Assembly (NCBI RefSeq): GCF_900142825.1 | Contig: NZ_FRCH01000001.1 | Location: 1,860,001 to 1,924,000, forward strand | Direction of reading: 5' to 3' | Source: Rhodanobacter sp. OK091 | GTDB lineage: Bacteria; Pseudomonadota; Gammaproteobacteria; Xanthomonadales; Rhodanobacteraceae | DNA: 64,000 nt | Shown: one piece after another, positions 16,709-26,700 of the stretch | Layout: each line of letters opens with the position of its first letter | Position numbering within the stretch: position 1 is the stretch's first letter | Made by a program: the position numbers and the translations under genes | Notes under the pieces: generated by a model | Told to the model about the DNA's origin: nothing | Seen by the model: only the letters and a program-made list of their open reading frames with translations | Database searches by the model: none

Positions 16709-19700
16709 ATGAGCAGTCACAATAAAAACCGTAACCCAATGTGGCGCCACACCGCGCTCGCCTTGGCACTGAGCGTGAGCCTGGGCGGCGTCGCCATGGC
16801 TCAGTCCACCACCGGCTCCATCTTTGGTCAGGCACCAGCGGCCTCCGGCGAAACCGTCGTCGCAACCGGCACATCCGGCCAGAGCCGCGAAGTCGCCGTC
16901 GACAGCTCGGGCCGTTATCAGATCAGCAACCTGCCGGTTGGCGTCTATACGGTCTCGCTCAAGAAAGATGGCGCCGTCATCGACTCGCGCAAGGACGTGG
17001 CGTTGTCGCCGGGTGCCGGCGCTTCGGTCTCGTTCGCCGCCGCGGCCGGTGCGGCCGGTGCGACATCGCTCGGCGCAGTGACCGTGCAGGCCAATGCTCT
17101 GCCGTCCATCGACGTCTCCAGCGTCAATTCCAGCACCGTCATCACGGCAGCTGACCTGCAGAAGCTGCCGGTTGGTCGCAACGCCGAGTCCATCGCGCTG
17201 CTGGCGCCGGGTACTGCCTCCGGCAGCGGCTTCTTCAACGGCCCGGGCAATCACTCCCTGGTCTCGTTCGGCGGCTCCAGCGTGACCGAGAACGCCTATT
17301 ACGTGAACGGCTACAACACCGGCGAACCGTACAAGAACCTGGGCGGCTTCCAGCTGCCCTACGGCGCGATCGATCAGCAGGAAACGCTCACCGGCGGCTA
17401 TAACGCCAAGTACGGCCGTTCCGACGGCGGCGTGATCAACCAGATCGGCAAGCGCGGCACCAACGAATGGCATTTCGGCGGCCAGGTGGCTTGGCAGCCG
17501 CGATTCCTCGAGGGGAACCCGGTCAACAACTATTACGGTCATCCGACCGTTCCGGCGTCGACCAGCCAGGTCAATTACGCGTACGAAACTCCGAGCCTGC
17601 CGGGCACGTTGCACCAGTTCCGCAACGACAACAAAGAGTGGGAGACGATCTACTCAGCCTACTTGGGCGGCCCGCTGATCAAGGACAAGCTGTTCATGTT
17701 CCTGGCAGGCGAGACCACCAAGACGCAGTCCAACAATGTAGAAGTCGCGGCCAGCCACCTCGTCCAGTACAACACCGACAAGAACACCAAGTTCTACGGC
17801 AAGTTGGACTGGAACATCACCGACAGCAACATCCTGGAACTGACGGCGCTGAAAAATGAGCAGCGCACCGGCGCGGGCTCGACCTATAAGTTCGACTACA
17901 CCACGTTGAAGGCGGGCGCGTTCTCCACCGCGAACGACGTGACCAAGGACAATTCCCAGTTCTACCTGGCCCACTTCACCAGCTATATCACTGACGCCGC
18001 CACGCTGAGCGTCTTGTACGGCAAGGGCAAGTTCCAGAATCCGACGATCTACGGCAACCAGAGCCCGCTGCCGTTCATCTCCCGTCCGCAAAACGAGAAT
18101 CCGGCCTTCCTGCCGCCGGGTACGGGCACGTTCGGTATCAACAACGCCCAGACCAACACCAGCTGGTCCTCGAACAACGCGACCAACGGCACCCACGGTC
18201 TGCGCGCCGACTTCGACTACAAGCTGGGCACCCACGACCTGGCCGTCGGTATCGACAACATGACCTACTCGGCCCAGAACCAGGGTCCGAATCAGCAGAA
18301 CCCGTTCAACCCGTCGCTGAATTACTACTGGCGCTACATCTCCCACACCACCGTACAGCAGCGCGAGATTGGCTGGCAGACCAGCATGCGGACGACCCAG
18401 AAGGCCTACTATCTGCAGGACGACTGGCAGGTCATGCCCAACCTCCTGCTGGATATCGGCGTCCGCAACGACCATTTCACCAACTACAACGACCGCGGCA
18501 CAGCGTTCGTCGACTTGAAGAACCAGTGGGAGCCGCGCATCGGTGCCAGCTGGGACGTGAATGGTGACTCGTCGTTCAAGGTCTACGGCAACGTGGGTCG
18601 CTACTACCTCGCACTGCCGGACAACGCCGCCGAGCGTGCGGCGAACGTCTCGACCTACCTCACTACCAACTACAACTATACCGGCGTCGATGCGAATGGC
18701 GTTCCGACCGGCCTGACACCGCAGGGTCCGACGACTTCGCCGGACGGCGAGAAAGGCGCGCCGAAGGATCCGCAGCAGGTCACCGCCCGCAATCTGAAGG
18801 CGGAGTATCTGGATGAATTCATCCTCGGCTTCGACAAGAAGCTCAACGACAGCTGGAACTACGGCGCCAAGGCGATGTGGCGTGATCTGAAGACCGCCAT
18901 CGACGACGAGTGCTCCGCCTACAAGCTCGGTGCGAAGGCAGCCAAGATGGGCCTGGACCCGAGTGCTTATTCGGATTCGATCTACGGCGCGTCCTACTGC
19001 CGTCTGATCAACCCGGGCCTGACCAACAACCTGTTGATCAAGTCGAACGACGGCACCCAGAGCCACCTGATCCCGATGACCCAGCAGGATTGGGGCTATC
19101 AGCAGGGTGTCAAGCGCAAGGTCGGCTCGCTGAACCTGTACATGGAACATCCGTTCGACGGCAAGTGGCAGGCTCGCATCGATTACACCTTCACCCGCGG
19201 CTTCGGCAACACCGAGGGCCAGGTGCGCTCCGACTTCGGTCAGGCCGACGTCTCCAAGACCGAGGACTGGGATTCCTGGCAGCTGATGGACGGTTCGAAC
19301 GGCGAACTGGCCAACGTCCGCAAGCACCAGATCCGCGTTCGTGGCGCCTACCAGATCACGCCAGAGTGGCTGGTGTCCGGCACGCTGCTGGAACAGTCGG
19401 GCTATCCGAAGGAGTGCCTGGGCTACTACGGTACGGGCGGCTCCGGCGCGGCCTATTACGGTCCGGGCCATTCGGGCGATCCGTCGGGCTACAACAACTA
19501 CGGCAGCGGCAACTACCACTGGTGCAATGGCGTGCGCTACCCCGCGGGCACCATCGGCCACACACCGTGGACCACGCAGCTCAACCTCGGTGTGCACTAC
19601 TCGCCGGCGTTCGCTGACCACAAGCTCGGGATCAACCTGGATGTCTTCAACGCTCTGAACGGGCAGAAGGCTTTGCAGACCGATCCGGCTGGTAACAGCT

Positions 19701-19807
19701 CGTACAACCGCACGACGAACACTCTTAACATCAACAACAGCTACGGAGATGGCATCTTCTTCCAGCAGCCGCGCACGGTGCGCTTGTCGTTGACCTACGA
19801 CTACTGA
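16709..19807 (+). CDS. Oar-like TonB-dependent receptor with N-terminal carboxypeptidase-regulatory-like domain
   Basis: A 1032-residue outer membrane protein with an extended signal peptide (to VAMA, about residue 31). Next comes a carboxypeptidase-regulatory/CnaB-like beta-sandwich (TGSIFGQAPAASGETVV to ALSPGAGASVSF, about 35-110). The plug contains STVITAADLQKLPVGRNAES and the NGYNTGEPYKNLGGFQLPYG segment. A large barrel ends in PRTVRLSLTYDY. This is the Oar/OmpA-like receptor group common in Xanthomonadales. Substrates are mostly unknown; members are often linked to peptides, glycans or secretion. A strong terminator follows, and a TPR-sulfotransferase gene faces it, a recurrent pairing for this receptor group. 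Confidence 0.88.
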   Translation: MSSHNKNRNPMWRHTALALALSVSLGGVAMAQSTTGSIFGQAPAASGETVVATGTSGQSREVAVDSSGRYQISNLPVGVYTVSLKKDGAVIDSRKDVALSPGAGASVSFAAAAGAAGATSLGAVTVQANALPSIDVSSVNSSTVITAADLQKLPVGRNAESIALLAPGTASGSGFFNGPGNHSLVSFGGSSVTENAYYVNGYNTGEPYKNLGGFQLPYGAIDQQETLTGGYNAKYGRSDGGVINQIGKRGTNEWHFGGQVAWQPRFLEGNPVNNYYGHPTVPASTSQVNYAYETPSLPGTLHQFRNDNKEWETIYSAYLGGPLIKDKLFMFLAGETTKTQSNNVEVAASHLVQYNTDKNTKFYGKLDWNITDSNILELTALKNEQRTGAGSTYKFDYTTLKAGAFSTANDVTKDNSQFYLAHFTSYITDAATLSVLYGKGKFQNPTIYGNQSPLPFISRPQNENPAFLPPGTGTFGINNAQTNTSWSSNNATNGTHGLRADFDYKLGTHDLAVGIDNMTYSAQNQGPNQQNPFNPSLNYYWRYISHTTVQQREIGWQTSMRTTQKAYYLQDDWQVMPNLLLDIGVRNDHFTNYNDRGTAFVDLKNQWEPRIGASWDVNGDSSFKVYGNVGRYYLALPDNAAERAANVSTYLTTNYNYTGVDANGVPTGLTPQGPTTSPDGEKGAPKDPQQVTARNLKAEYLDEFILGFDKKLNDSWNYGAKAMWRDLKTAIDDECSAYKLGAKAAKMGLDPSAYSDSIYGASYCRLINPGLTNNLLIKSNDGTQSHLIPMTQQDWGYQQGVKRKVGSLNLYMEHPFDGKWQARIDYTFTRGFGNTEGQVRSDFGQADVSKTEDWDSWQLMDGSNGELANVRKHQIRVRGAYQITPEWLVSGTLLEQSGYPKECLGYYGTGGSGAAYYGPGHSGDPSGYNNYGSGNYHWCNGVRYPAGTIGHTPWTTQLNLGVHYSPAFADHKLGINLDVFNALNGQKALQTDPAGNSSYNRTTNTLNINNSYGDGIFFQQPRTVRLSLTYDY

Positions 19808-19836
19808 GCTAACTGATCCAGATACACGTTCTGAAG

Positions 19837-19866
19837 ACCACCGGCCGCGAGGCCGGTGGTTTTTTT
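19837..19866 (+). terminator. Strong rho-independent terminator after the Oar-like receptor
   Basis: ACCACCGGCC and GGCCGGTGGT form a 10-bp perfect stem with a GCGA tetraloop, followed by TTTTTT. It lies 30 bases after the stop codon. Confidence 0.93.
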
Positions 19867-20010
19867 ATGCGCGGACCGGATCAACGATTAGCCGACAAGC
19901 TGTCCTCGTGCGCGGGCCGTTCGAGGCGCACAAAGAGAACCCAGCGATCACGGCTGGGAACTTGCGTCTTGCGCGAAACCAATACCTGTGCAGCCGACTT
20001 GCCGTAGCGG

Positions 20011-21624
20011 TCACGCGGACTGGACGAGCACCTCTTGGGCGATGAGCGACTGCCGCAGCGGCTCCAGCTGGGACGCGTATTTTCTCCATTGACCGATGCC
20101 GCCGGTATGGATCGACTGGCGCACTTGGGCGCTGCTGGGTGTGGCTACTGGCGCGGGATTGAGCTCGGGGCGCAGGCAGCGTTCGTCCGCTGCTAGCCCG
20201 CAGCGGGCGAGCACTTCACCCATGGTCGTGGCGGGATCGCCAACCAGCGAAGCGTAGGGAACGTCGAGCATGGCGTCCGGCATGCCGGTGCGCCAATGCG
20301 TAGCCAGGCGCATGTACTGCGCATAATGGTGGGCAAGCGCCTGCAGATCATAGCTGTAGGGTGAGACGTTGCCGAACATCGCCTTGAAGTTGGAAAAGCA
20401 GGTGTCCATCGGCTCGCGGACCATGTGCAGGATGGGCGCATGCGGCAGCGCGCGACGGATGAACGCGACCATCTGGATGTTGGCCGGCAGCTTGTCGATG
20501 TAGTAGCGCCGTCCCTGCGCACGCCACTGGGTTTGCTGCAGGTAGCGCGCGCCCAGTTCCGCGTAGTCGATGTCGGGACTGCGCCGGATGAGCTGCAGCA
20601 GGCCTTGTGCCTTGGCGGGCGGCACGTCCGCCACCCAGTGCAGCTGGCGCCAGAAATCGATGATTTCGCCAGCGGAAATCACCTCGGGGTGGCTGGAGAG
20701 CATGCGGTCGAGCAGGGTCGTACCCGAGCGAGGCATGCCGACGATGAAGATCGGGGTGGGCCCCTCGAACGCGCGTTCCGTTGGAGGGGCGGCCGCAGCG
20801 GGCATGCCGATCAGCGCGTCGGTAATGGCGGCTTCGCCGGCGGCGTCGTAAGGATTGAGTTCATGCATGATGGCGTTGCACCGCGCCAACGCGGGCCACG
20901 CCTCTTCATGACGCCCGAGATCGTCCAAGGTCTTGAAGGTCGCGTACTCGAACTCGGCGCGGACGAAACGGTCGCCCGGATCCTGGCTGCTTTTCGGCAG
21001 CAGCTGCAGTTGCTCCTGCAGAAAGTCGAGCCGATGGGACTCTGCCTTCTGTCGGCGCAGGTTCACCAGAACCATGGCTGCATCACCGAAGCGCGGCCAG
21101 CGCTGCAGGCACTTCTCCAGCACTTCGCATGCCTGGCCGATCTCGCCGCTGAACTGCAGCAGCATCGCATAGAGATAATGGTCATCAGGCGAGTCGGCGC
21201 CGCTGCGCATCGCCGCATCCATCAGACGCTTCGCCACGCCCACCTCGCCAAGAGTGAAGCGCAGGTGCGCCTGCGCGACTTGCAGGTCAGCAGGGGGGGC
21301 GGGCGCCTGCGCGAGGAAGTCGAGGCATGCGCGTGCCGCGAGGATCTCGCCTCGCATCATCAGGCGCTGCACCAGCCCGATGATCAGCGGTGCATCCTTG
21401 GGCAGATGGGCCGCCGCCTGCAGCAGCGGAGGACTCGATGCGCGCAACTGGCCGCGCTGCAATATCACATCGGCCAGCTCGATACAGGCGGTGACATCGT
21501 GTGGCACCAATTGCACGACTGATTCCAGCGTCGCCTGCGCAGCCTCGAACTGCTGCGCATCGATATATAGCTTTGCCTGCTGGCGAAGGCGGCTTGCAGA
21601 GGGACGAACGTCGGGTGAATTCAT
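20011..21624 (-). CDS. TPR-containing sulfotransferase family protein
   Basis: A 537-residue protein without a signal peptide. The N-terminal half (about 1-260) is built of TPR-like helix pairs (LYIDAQQFEAAQATLESVVQ; ADVILQRGQLRASSPPLLQA). The C-terminal half is a PAPS-dependent sulfotransferase fold. The 5'-phosphosulfate loop is PIFIVGMPRSGTTLLDRMLS (PRSGTT at 298-303), followed by SSHPEVISAGE and later PHAPILHMVREPMDTCFSNF, the 3'-phosphate region. The family transfers sulfate to hydroxyls or tyrosines; the bacterial acceptor is unknown. It is convergent with an Oar-like TonB receptor, so a peptide or glycan made with that receptor is a possible substrate, but this is inference. Confidence 0.88.
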   Translation of the reverse strand: MNSPDVRPSASRLRQQAKLYIDAQQFEAAQATLESVVQLVPHDVTACIELADVILQRGQLRASSPPLLQAAAHLPKDAPLIIGLVQRLMMRGEILAARACLDFLAQAPAPPADLQVAQAHLRFTLGEVGVAKRLMDAAMRSGADSPDDHYLYAMLLQFSGEIGQACEVLEKCLQRWPRFGDAAMVLVNLRRQKAESHRLDFLQEQLQLLPKSSQDPGDRFVRAEFEYATFKTLDDLGRHEEAWPALARCNAIMHELNPYDAAGEAAITDALIGMPAAAAPPTERAFEGPTPIFIVGMPRSGTTLLDRMLSSHPEVISAGEIIDFWRQLHWVADVPPAKAQGLLQLIRRSPDIDYAELGARYLQQTQWRAQGRRYYIDKLPANIQMVAFIRRALPHAPILHMVREPMDTCFSNFKAMFGNVSPYSYDLQALAHHYAQYMRLATHWRTGMPDAMLDVPYASLVGDPATTMGEVLARCGLAADERCLRPELNPAPVATPSSAQVRQSIHTGGIGQWRKYASQLEPLRQSLIAQEVLVQSA

Positions 21625-21813
21625 CGGAAGATAGTAGCTTGATCGACGGGAATGAGGAGCCGTTCGCGCCGTACTTCATGCTGCCCGGGGCGCGACCAAA
21701 GCTGCGCGCGGGCCAGCATCGCCCGAGACCGCATAAGGGCTAGCGACATGGCCCGTGCTTCGTTCGTCGAATACCGGACAACACATGCAAATGGTCAACG
21801 ATGTGGCTTGAGG

Positions 21814-22962
21814 CTAGGCGCCACCATCGTCCACGCCACCTATCCAGCTCCGCTGGACGCGGAAGTCGTCATCCAGCACCACCAGATCGGCCTGGTAGCC
21901 CGGGGCGATACGTCCGTGCGTGGCGCCGAGGCCGAGAAAATCGGCCGGATAGGTGCTGGCCATGCGCACCGCTTCATCCAGCGGCAGGCCGAGCATCTGC
22001 ACGGCGTTGCGCACGGCGCCAGCCATGTCCAGTGCGGAGCCGGCCAGTACGCCTTGCGCGGTCTGGCAGATGCCGTCCTTCACAGTGATCGTCTCGCCGT
22101 TGAGCAGGTAGCTCGGATCGGCTGCACCGACCGGCGGCATCGCGTCGGTAACCAGTACCATCTTGCCGCGCGACTTGGCGGCGATCGCCACGCGCAGGCT
22201 GGCCGGATGCACGTGATGGCCGTCGACGATGATGCCGCACCAGCTATCCGCATCTTCCAGCGCGGCACCCACCACGCCGGGTTCGCGACTGCCTAGCGGC
22301 GTCATCGCATTGAACAGATGAGTGAAGCCGCGTGCGCCGGCAGCCAGCGCTGCATGCGTCGTGGCGTAGTCGGCCGCGGTGTGGCCGGCGCAGACGATCA
22401 CGCCGGCGGCAGCCAGCGCACCGATGCTGGCCGACGGTACGCGCTCCGGCGCCAGCGTGAGCAACCGCACACCGCGGTGCGGCGCGCACAGCAGCGCCAA
22501 TTCCTCGCTGCCGGGCGTGTGGAAAAATTTCGGGTCGTGTACGCCTTTGCGGGCCGGCGCCAGATACGGCCCTTCCAGATGAATGCCGAGTACGCCGGGC
22601 ACGCCTTCGGCCAGCGCCTGCTCCACTGCGGCGAGCGCCGCGCGCATCACGTCGACGCTGTCGCTGATCAGGGTCGGCAAGAAGCCGGTAGTGCCGTAAC
22701 GCCGGTGCGCCGCGCCAATGCGGCGAATCGTTTCCACCGTGGGCGCGTCGTTGAACAGCACACCGCCACCGCCATTCACCTGCGTGTCGATGAAACCCGG
22801 CAGCAGCATCGCGCCGTGCAGGTCATGCACGGTCGCCGCGCCTACGCGCGGATCGGACAGTGGCAGCAGATCGACGATGCGCTCGCCATCGAGCAGCACG
22901 GCGAGATCGTTGCGCCAGCCATCGGGAGTGAGTACGCGGGCGTTGGTGAGGGCAAGAGTCAT
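21814..22962 (-). CDS. nagA: N-acetylglucosamine-6-phosphate deacetylase
   Basis: A 382-residue amidohydrolase that converts GlcNAc-6-P to glucosamine-6-P plus acetate in the cytoplasm. The N terminus MTLALTNARVLTPDGW and the first strand-loop GAMLLPGFIDTQVNGGGG are typical. Metal and substrate residues lie in GVLGIHLEGPYLAPARKGVHD (Glu of LEGP), CAGHTAADYATTH, GFTHLFNAMTPLGSREPG and MVLVTDAMPP (catalytic Asp). The ATG at 22962 is the family start; the longer frame runs into a palindromic repeat. Last gene of nagR-nagB(II)-nagA; that repeat separates it from nagB(II) by 127 bases. Confidence 0.94.
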   Translation of the reverse strand: MTLALTNARVLTPDGWRNDLAVLLDGERIVDLLPLSDPRVGAATVHDLHGAMLLPGFIDTQVNGGGGVLFNDAPTVETIRRIGAAHRRYGTTGFLPTLISDSVDVMRAALAAVEQALAEGVPGVLGIHLEGPYLAPARKGVHDPKFFHTPGSEELALLCAPHRGVRLLTLAPERVPSASIGALAAAGVIVCAGHTAADYATTHAALAAGARGFTHLFNAMTPLGSREPGVVGAALEDADSWCGIIVDGHHVHPASLRVAIAAKSRGKMVLVTDAMPPVGAADPSYLLNGETITVKDGICQTAQGVLAGSALDMAGAVRNAVQMLGLPLDEAVRMASTYPADFLGLGATHGRIAPGYQADLVVLDDDFRVQRSWIGGVDDGGA

Positions 22963-22968
22963 AGGGCT

Positions 22969-23089
22969 AGAAGCGAGAAGTGAGTGATGGGGCGAGGAGT
23001 GAGAACGAGAGAGAGCGAAACGGAGGATCACGAGCGAGCCGGCTTGGGCTTCCTCTCGTTTCTCACTCCTCTCCACTCACGCCTCGCCC
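22969..23089. repeat. Palindromic intergenic repeat, GAGTGAGAAACGAG family, copy 1
   Basis: The left part (GCGAGGAGTGAGAACGAGAG near 22992-23011) and the right part (CTCTCGTTTCTCACTCCTCT, 23053-23072) are imperfectly self-complementary around an unrelated centre. A second copy lies at 27421-27508. It fills most of the nagB(II)-nagA gap and would fold into a long hairpin in the operon mRNA. Confidence 0.8.
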
Positions 23090-24121
23090 TCAGACCGTTT
23101 CGGTCACCTTGTTGAGATGCGGCGGCACGTCAGGATTGAAGCCGCGGCGCAAGGCCAGCTCGCTCGCCGCGCGATAGAAGCTCTGGATGATCAGCAGCGG
23201 CGTGCACAGCGCCGGCAGGCCACCGATTACCGGCAGCATGCCCGCACCCTGCAACCCGGGTGCCGCCACGAAAACCTGCGCGCCGCGACCGCGGAATTCG
23301 CGCGCCACCGCGAGCGTGCCCTCCAGCGTGTCGTCGTCCTGCGCGAAACACAGCACCGGAAAGTCGGGGCCGACCAGCGCCATCGGCCCGTGCTTCACCT
23401 CGGCCGCGCTGAACGCCTCGGCGTGCAGGCCGCAGGTTTCCTTGAACTTCAGCGCCGCCTCCAGCGCGATGCCCAGGCCGAAGCCACGCCCCACCACGAA
23501 CAGGTTGTGCGCATCGACCAGGCCTTCGCTCAATGCCGACCAATCGGCGTCCCATCCGGCGCGCAAAGCATCGGGCAACGCCTGCAGCGCCGCGCCCAGT
23601 TCGTCATCGCCGCGCCAGCGCGCGCACAGGTGCAGCACCGCAGCCAGCGCGGCGATATAGCTCTTGGTCGCCGCCACGCTGCGCTCCGGCCCGGCGTGCA
23701 GCGGGATCACCGTATCGGCCAGCGCCGCCAGCGGCGAATCCTCCACATTCACCAAGGCCACCACGCGGGCGCCGGCAATCTTCGCCGCCTGCGCGTTGCG
23801 CAGGAGGTCCGGGCTCTTGCCCGACTGCGAGATCGCGATGAACAGCGCATCCTGCCACTGCTGCTCGGCTGCATACACCGAGGTGACCGACGGCGACACC
23901 GACGCGGTGACGATACCGAGCTGGGTCTCGAACACGTACTTCGCATACGCCGCGGCGTGATCGGAACTGCCACGCGCACAGGTGACGATGAAGCGCGGCG
24001 GCCGTGCGCGCAGCTCTTGCGCCAACGCGGCAACCACCGCCTCGTTGGCGGCGAACTGGCGCGCGACCACGTCGGCGGTTTCGTGCGCTTCGCGGTACAT
24101 CAAGGTGTCGCGGGCAGTCAT
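23090..24121 (-). CDS. Glucosamine-6-phosphate deaminase NagB-II (SIS-domain, GlmS-like)
   Basis: A 343-residue protein made of two SIS sugar-isomerase domains, like the isomerase half of GlmS but without the glutaminase domain. The first domain has FIVTCARGSSDHAAAYAKYV and SQSGKSPDLLRNAQAAK (phosphosugar-binding Ser-rich loops). The second has LFVVGRGFGLGIALEAALKF and KETCGLHAEAFSAAEVKHGP. The N terminus MTARDTLMYREAHETADVV fits the NagB-II group, which replaces classical NagB in Xanthomonads and Shewanella and releases ammonia from GlcN-6-P to give fructose-6-P. It lies 22 bases after nagR and precedes nagA. A GlmS-type transaminase role is unlikely because the amidotransferase part is missing. 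Confidence 0.9.
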   Translation of the reverse strand: MTARDTLMYREAHETADVVARQFAANEAVVAALAQELRARPPRFIVTCARGSSDHAAAYAKYVFETQLGIVTASVSPSVTSVYAAEQQWQDALFIAISQSGKSPDLLRNAQAAKIAGARVVALVNVEDSPLAALADTVIPLHAGPERSVAATKSYIAALAAVLHLCARWRGDDELGAALQALPDALRAGWDADWSALSEGLVDAHNLFVVGRGFGLGIALEAALKFKETCGLHAEAFSAAEVKHGPMALVGPDFPVLCFAQDDDTLEGTLAVAREFRGRGAQVFVAAPGLQGAGMLPVIGGLPALCTPLLIIQSFYRAASELALRRGFNPDVPPHLNKVTETV

Positions 24122-24143
24122 GGCGGATGTGTTCAAGATAGCC

Positions 24144-24896
<753 letters not shown>

Positions 24897-25117
24897 CCGG
24901 CAAAGATACCAATAGCAAACCAGTTAACGCAAGCCCGCATTGCCATGCCTACATCGCAAGTCATGTCTGGCGCGGATTTCGGAAACATAACAGGTGGCAG
25001 TGAATTCGTATGCAGCCCGGTGGTCGTTCTGGTATTTCACTGGTACCATCTGCAAGAACCCGGGCGTTGCGCCATTCGGCCCCTGCCCGCCATCCGGCAT
25101 CGTGTCGAGGTGACTGC
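24897..25117. promoter_or_regulatory. Divergent nagR / zwf control region
   Basis: These 221 bases separate the nag operon (minus) from zwf (plus). The palindrome TGGTACCA (25041-25048) and the half-site-like GGTATT beside it (25031-25036), plus ATACCAATAG near 24905, are the kind of T-GGT-rich motifs bound by GntR/UTRA regulators. They could serve both operons. GAGG (25107-25110) sets the GTG start of zwf. Operator assignment is tentative. Confidence 0.4.
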
Positions 25118-26578
25118 GTGACTGCTTCCTCCCAATCGGTCGAACCGTTCGACCTGGTGATCTTCGGCGGCACTGGCGATCTCGCCGTGCGCAAACTGCT
25201 GCCGGCCCTGTTCCACCGCTTCCTCGATGGCCAGATCCCGGCCAGCAGCCGGATCGTGGGCATCGCCCGCGAAGCGCTGAACGATGCCGGCTACCGCGCG
25301 CTGTTGCGCGAGGCGCTGATCGGCATCTGCGACGCGGCGAAGCTCGACGTGTTCCTGCAGCAGGTGTTCTACCGCTCGCTGGACGCGCGCAAGGATGCCG
25401 GCTGGGACGAATTCGCCGGCTTCATCGGCGCGCAGCCCGATCACGTACGAGTGTTCTACCTGTCGACTTCGCCGGAGCTCTTTGTCGACATCTGCACCCG
25501 GCTGGGCCACTACGGACTCAACCAGGGCGCTTCGCGGGTGGTGCTGGAAAAGCCGATCGGCCGCGACCTCGCCAGCGCGAACCAGATCAACGACGCGGTC
25601 GGCAAGGTGTTCACCGAGTCGCAGACCTTCCGCATCGACCACTATCTCGGCAAGGAGACCGTGCAGAACCTGCTGGTGCTGCGTTTCGGCAATGCCTTGT
25701 TCGAACCGCTGTGGAATGCCGGGCACATCGACCACGTGCAGATCACCGTGGCCGAAACGCTGGGCGTCGGCCATCGCGGCGCGTACTACGATCGCGCCGG
25801 CGCGCTGCGCGACATGGTGCAGAACCACATGCTGCAGCTGCTGTGCATGGTGGCCATGGAACCGCCTTCGTCACTGGCGCCCGATGCGGTGCGCGACGAG
25901 AAGCTGAAGGTGCTGCATTCCCTCAAGGCCATCGACGAGAGCAACGTCTCCCAGCTCACCGTGCGCGGCCAATACCGCGCCGGTGTGGCCGAAGGCGCCA
26001 GCGTGCCGGGTTATCCGGACGAACTGGGCAACAACAAATCCAACACCGAGACCTTCGTGGCATTGAAGGCCGAGATCGCCAACTGGCGCTGGGCCGGCGT
26101 GCCGTTCTACCTGCGCACCGGCAAGCGGTTGCCGAGCCGGGTGTCGGAAATCGTGGTCACCTTCAAGCCGGTGCCGCATTCGATTTTCAGCGCCGACGCC
26201 GGCACCTTGTCGCAGAACCGGCTGGTGCTGCGGCTGCAGCCGGATGAGGGCGTGAAGCTGTGGCTGACCATCAAGCACCCGGGCCCTGGTGGCCTGCGCC
26301 TGCGCCATGTGCCGCTGGACATGAGCTTCGCCGAAGCGTTCGGCGTGCAGCAGCCCGATGCATACGAGCGACTCCTGCTGGATGTGGTGCGCGGCAACCC
26401 GACCTTGTTCATGCGTCGCGACGAGGTCGAGGCGGCATGGCGCTGGGCCGGTCCTATCCTGGCCGCCTGGTCCGCCAGCGGCGAAGCGCCGCGACCGTAT
26501 ACCGCCGGCAGCTGGGGGCCAAGCGCCGCAGTGGCATTGATCGAGCGCGATGGCCGTACCTGGAACGAGGATCAGTGA
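25118..26578 (+). CDS. zwf: Glucose-6-phosphate 1-dehydrogenase
   Basis: A 486-residue enzyme that oxidises glucose-6-P to 6-phosphogluconolactone with NAD(P)+. The dinucleotide motif FGGTGDLAVRKLLPALF lies near the N terminus (about 14-30). The active-site peptide RIDHYLGKE follows at about 173-181, and the substrate-binding stretch FYLRTGKRLP lies near 330-339. Length fits the family. The GTG at 25118 with GAGG seven bases upstream gives the usual start; the frame is open further 5' but without homology. It heads the Entner-Doudoroff set zwf-pgl-edd-eda and faces away from the nag operon. Confidence 0.95.
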   Translation: MTASSQSVEPFDLVIFGGTGDLAVRKLLPALFHRFLDGQIPASSRIVGIAREALNDAGYRALLREALIGICDAAKLDVFLQQVFYRSLDARKDAGWDEFAGFIGAQPDHVRVFYLSTSPELFVDICTRLGHYGLNQGASRVVLEKPIGRDLASANQINDAVGKVFTESQTFRIDHYLGKETVQNLLVLRFGNALFEPLWNAGHIDHVQITVAETLGVGHRGAYYDRAGALRDMVQNHMLQLLCMVAMEPPSSLAPDAVRDEKLKVLHSLKAIDESNVSQLTVRGQYRAGVAEGASVPGYPDELGNNKSNTETFVALKAEIANWRWAGVPFYLRTGKRLPSRVSEIVVTFKPVPHSIFSADAGTLSQNRLVLRLQPDEGVKLWLTIKHPGPGGLRLRHVPLDMSFAEAFGVQQPDAYERLLLDVVRGNPTLFMRRDEVEAAWRWAGPILAAWSASGEAPRPYTAGSWGPSAAVALIERDGRTWNEDQ

Positions 26579-26700
26579 ACAACCCGGCATCCACACGCTC
26601 GTTTCACTTTGCCATGCCGGCACATTCGGCAGACTTCGCCTTCCCTCCCCGCTAGACGCGCAGCGGCATTCACCGAGCGCGCTGCACGCCACCATCAACC

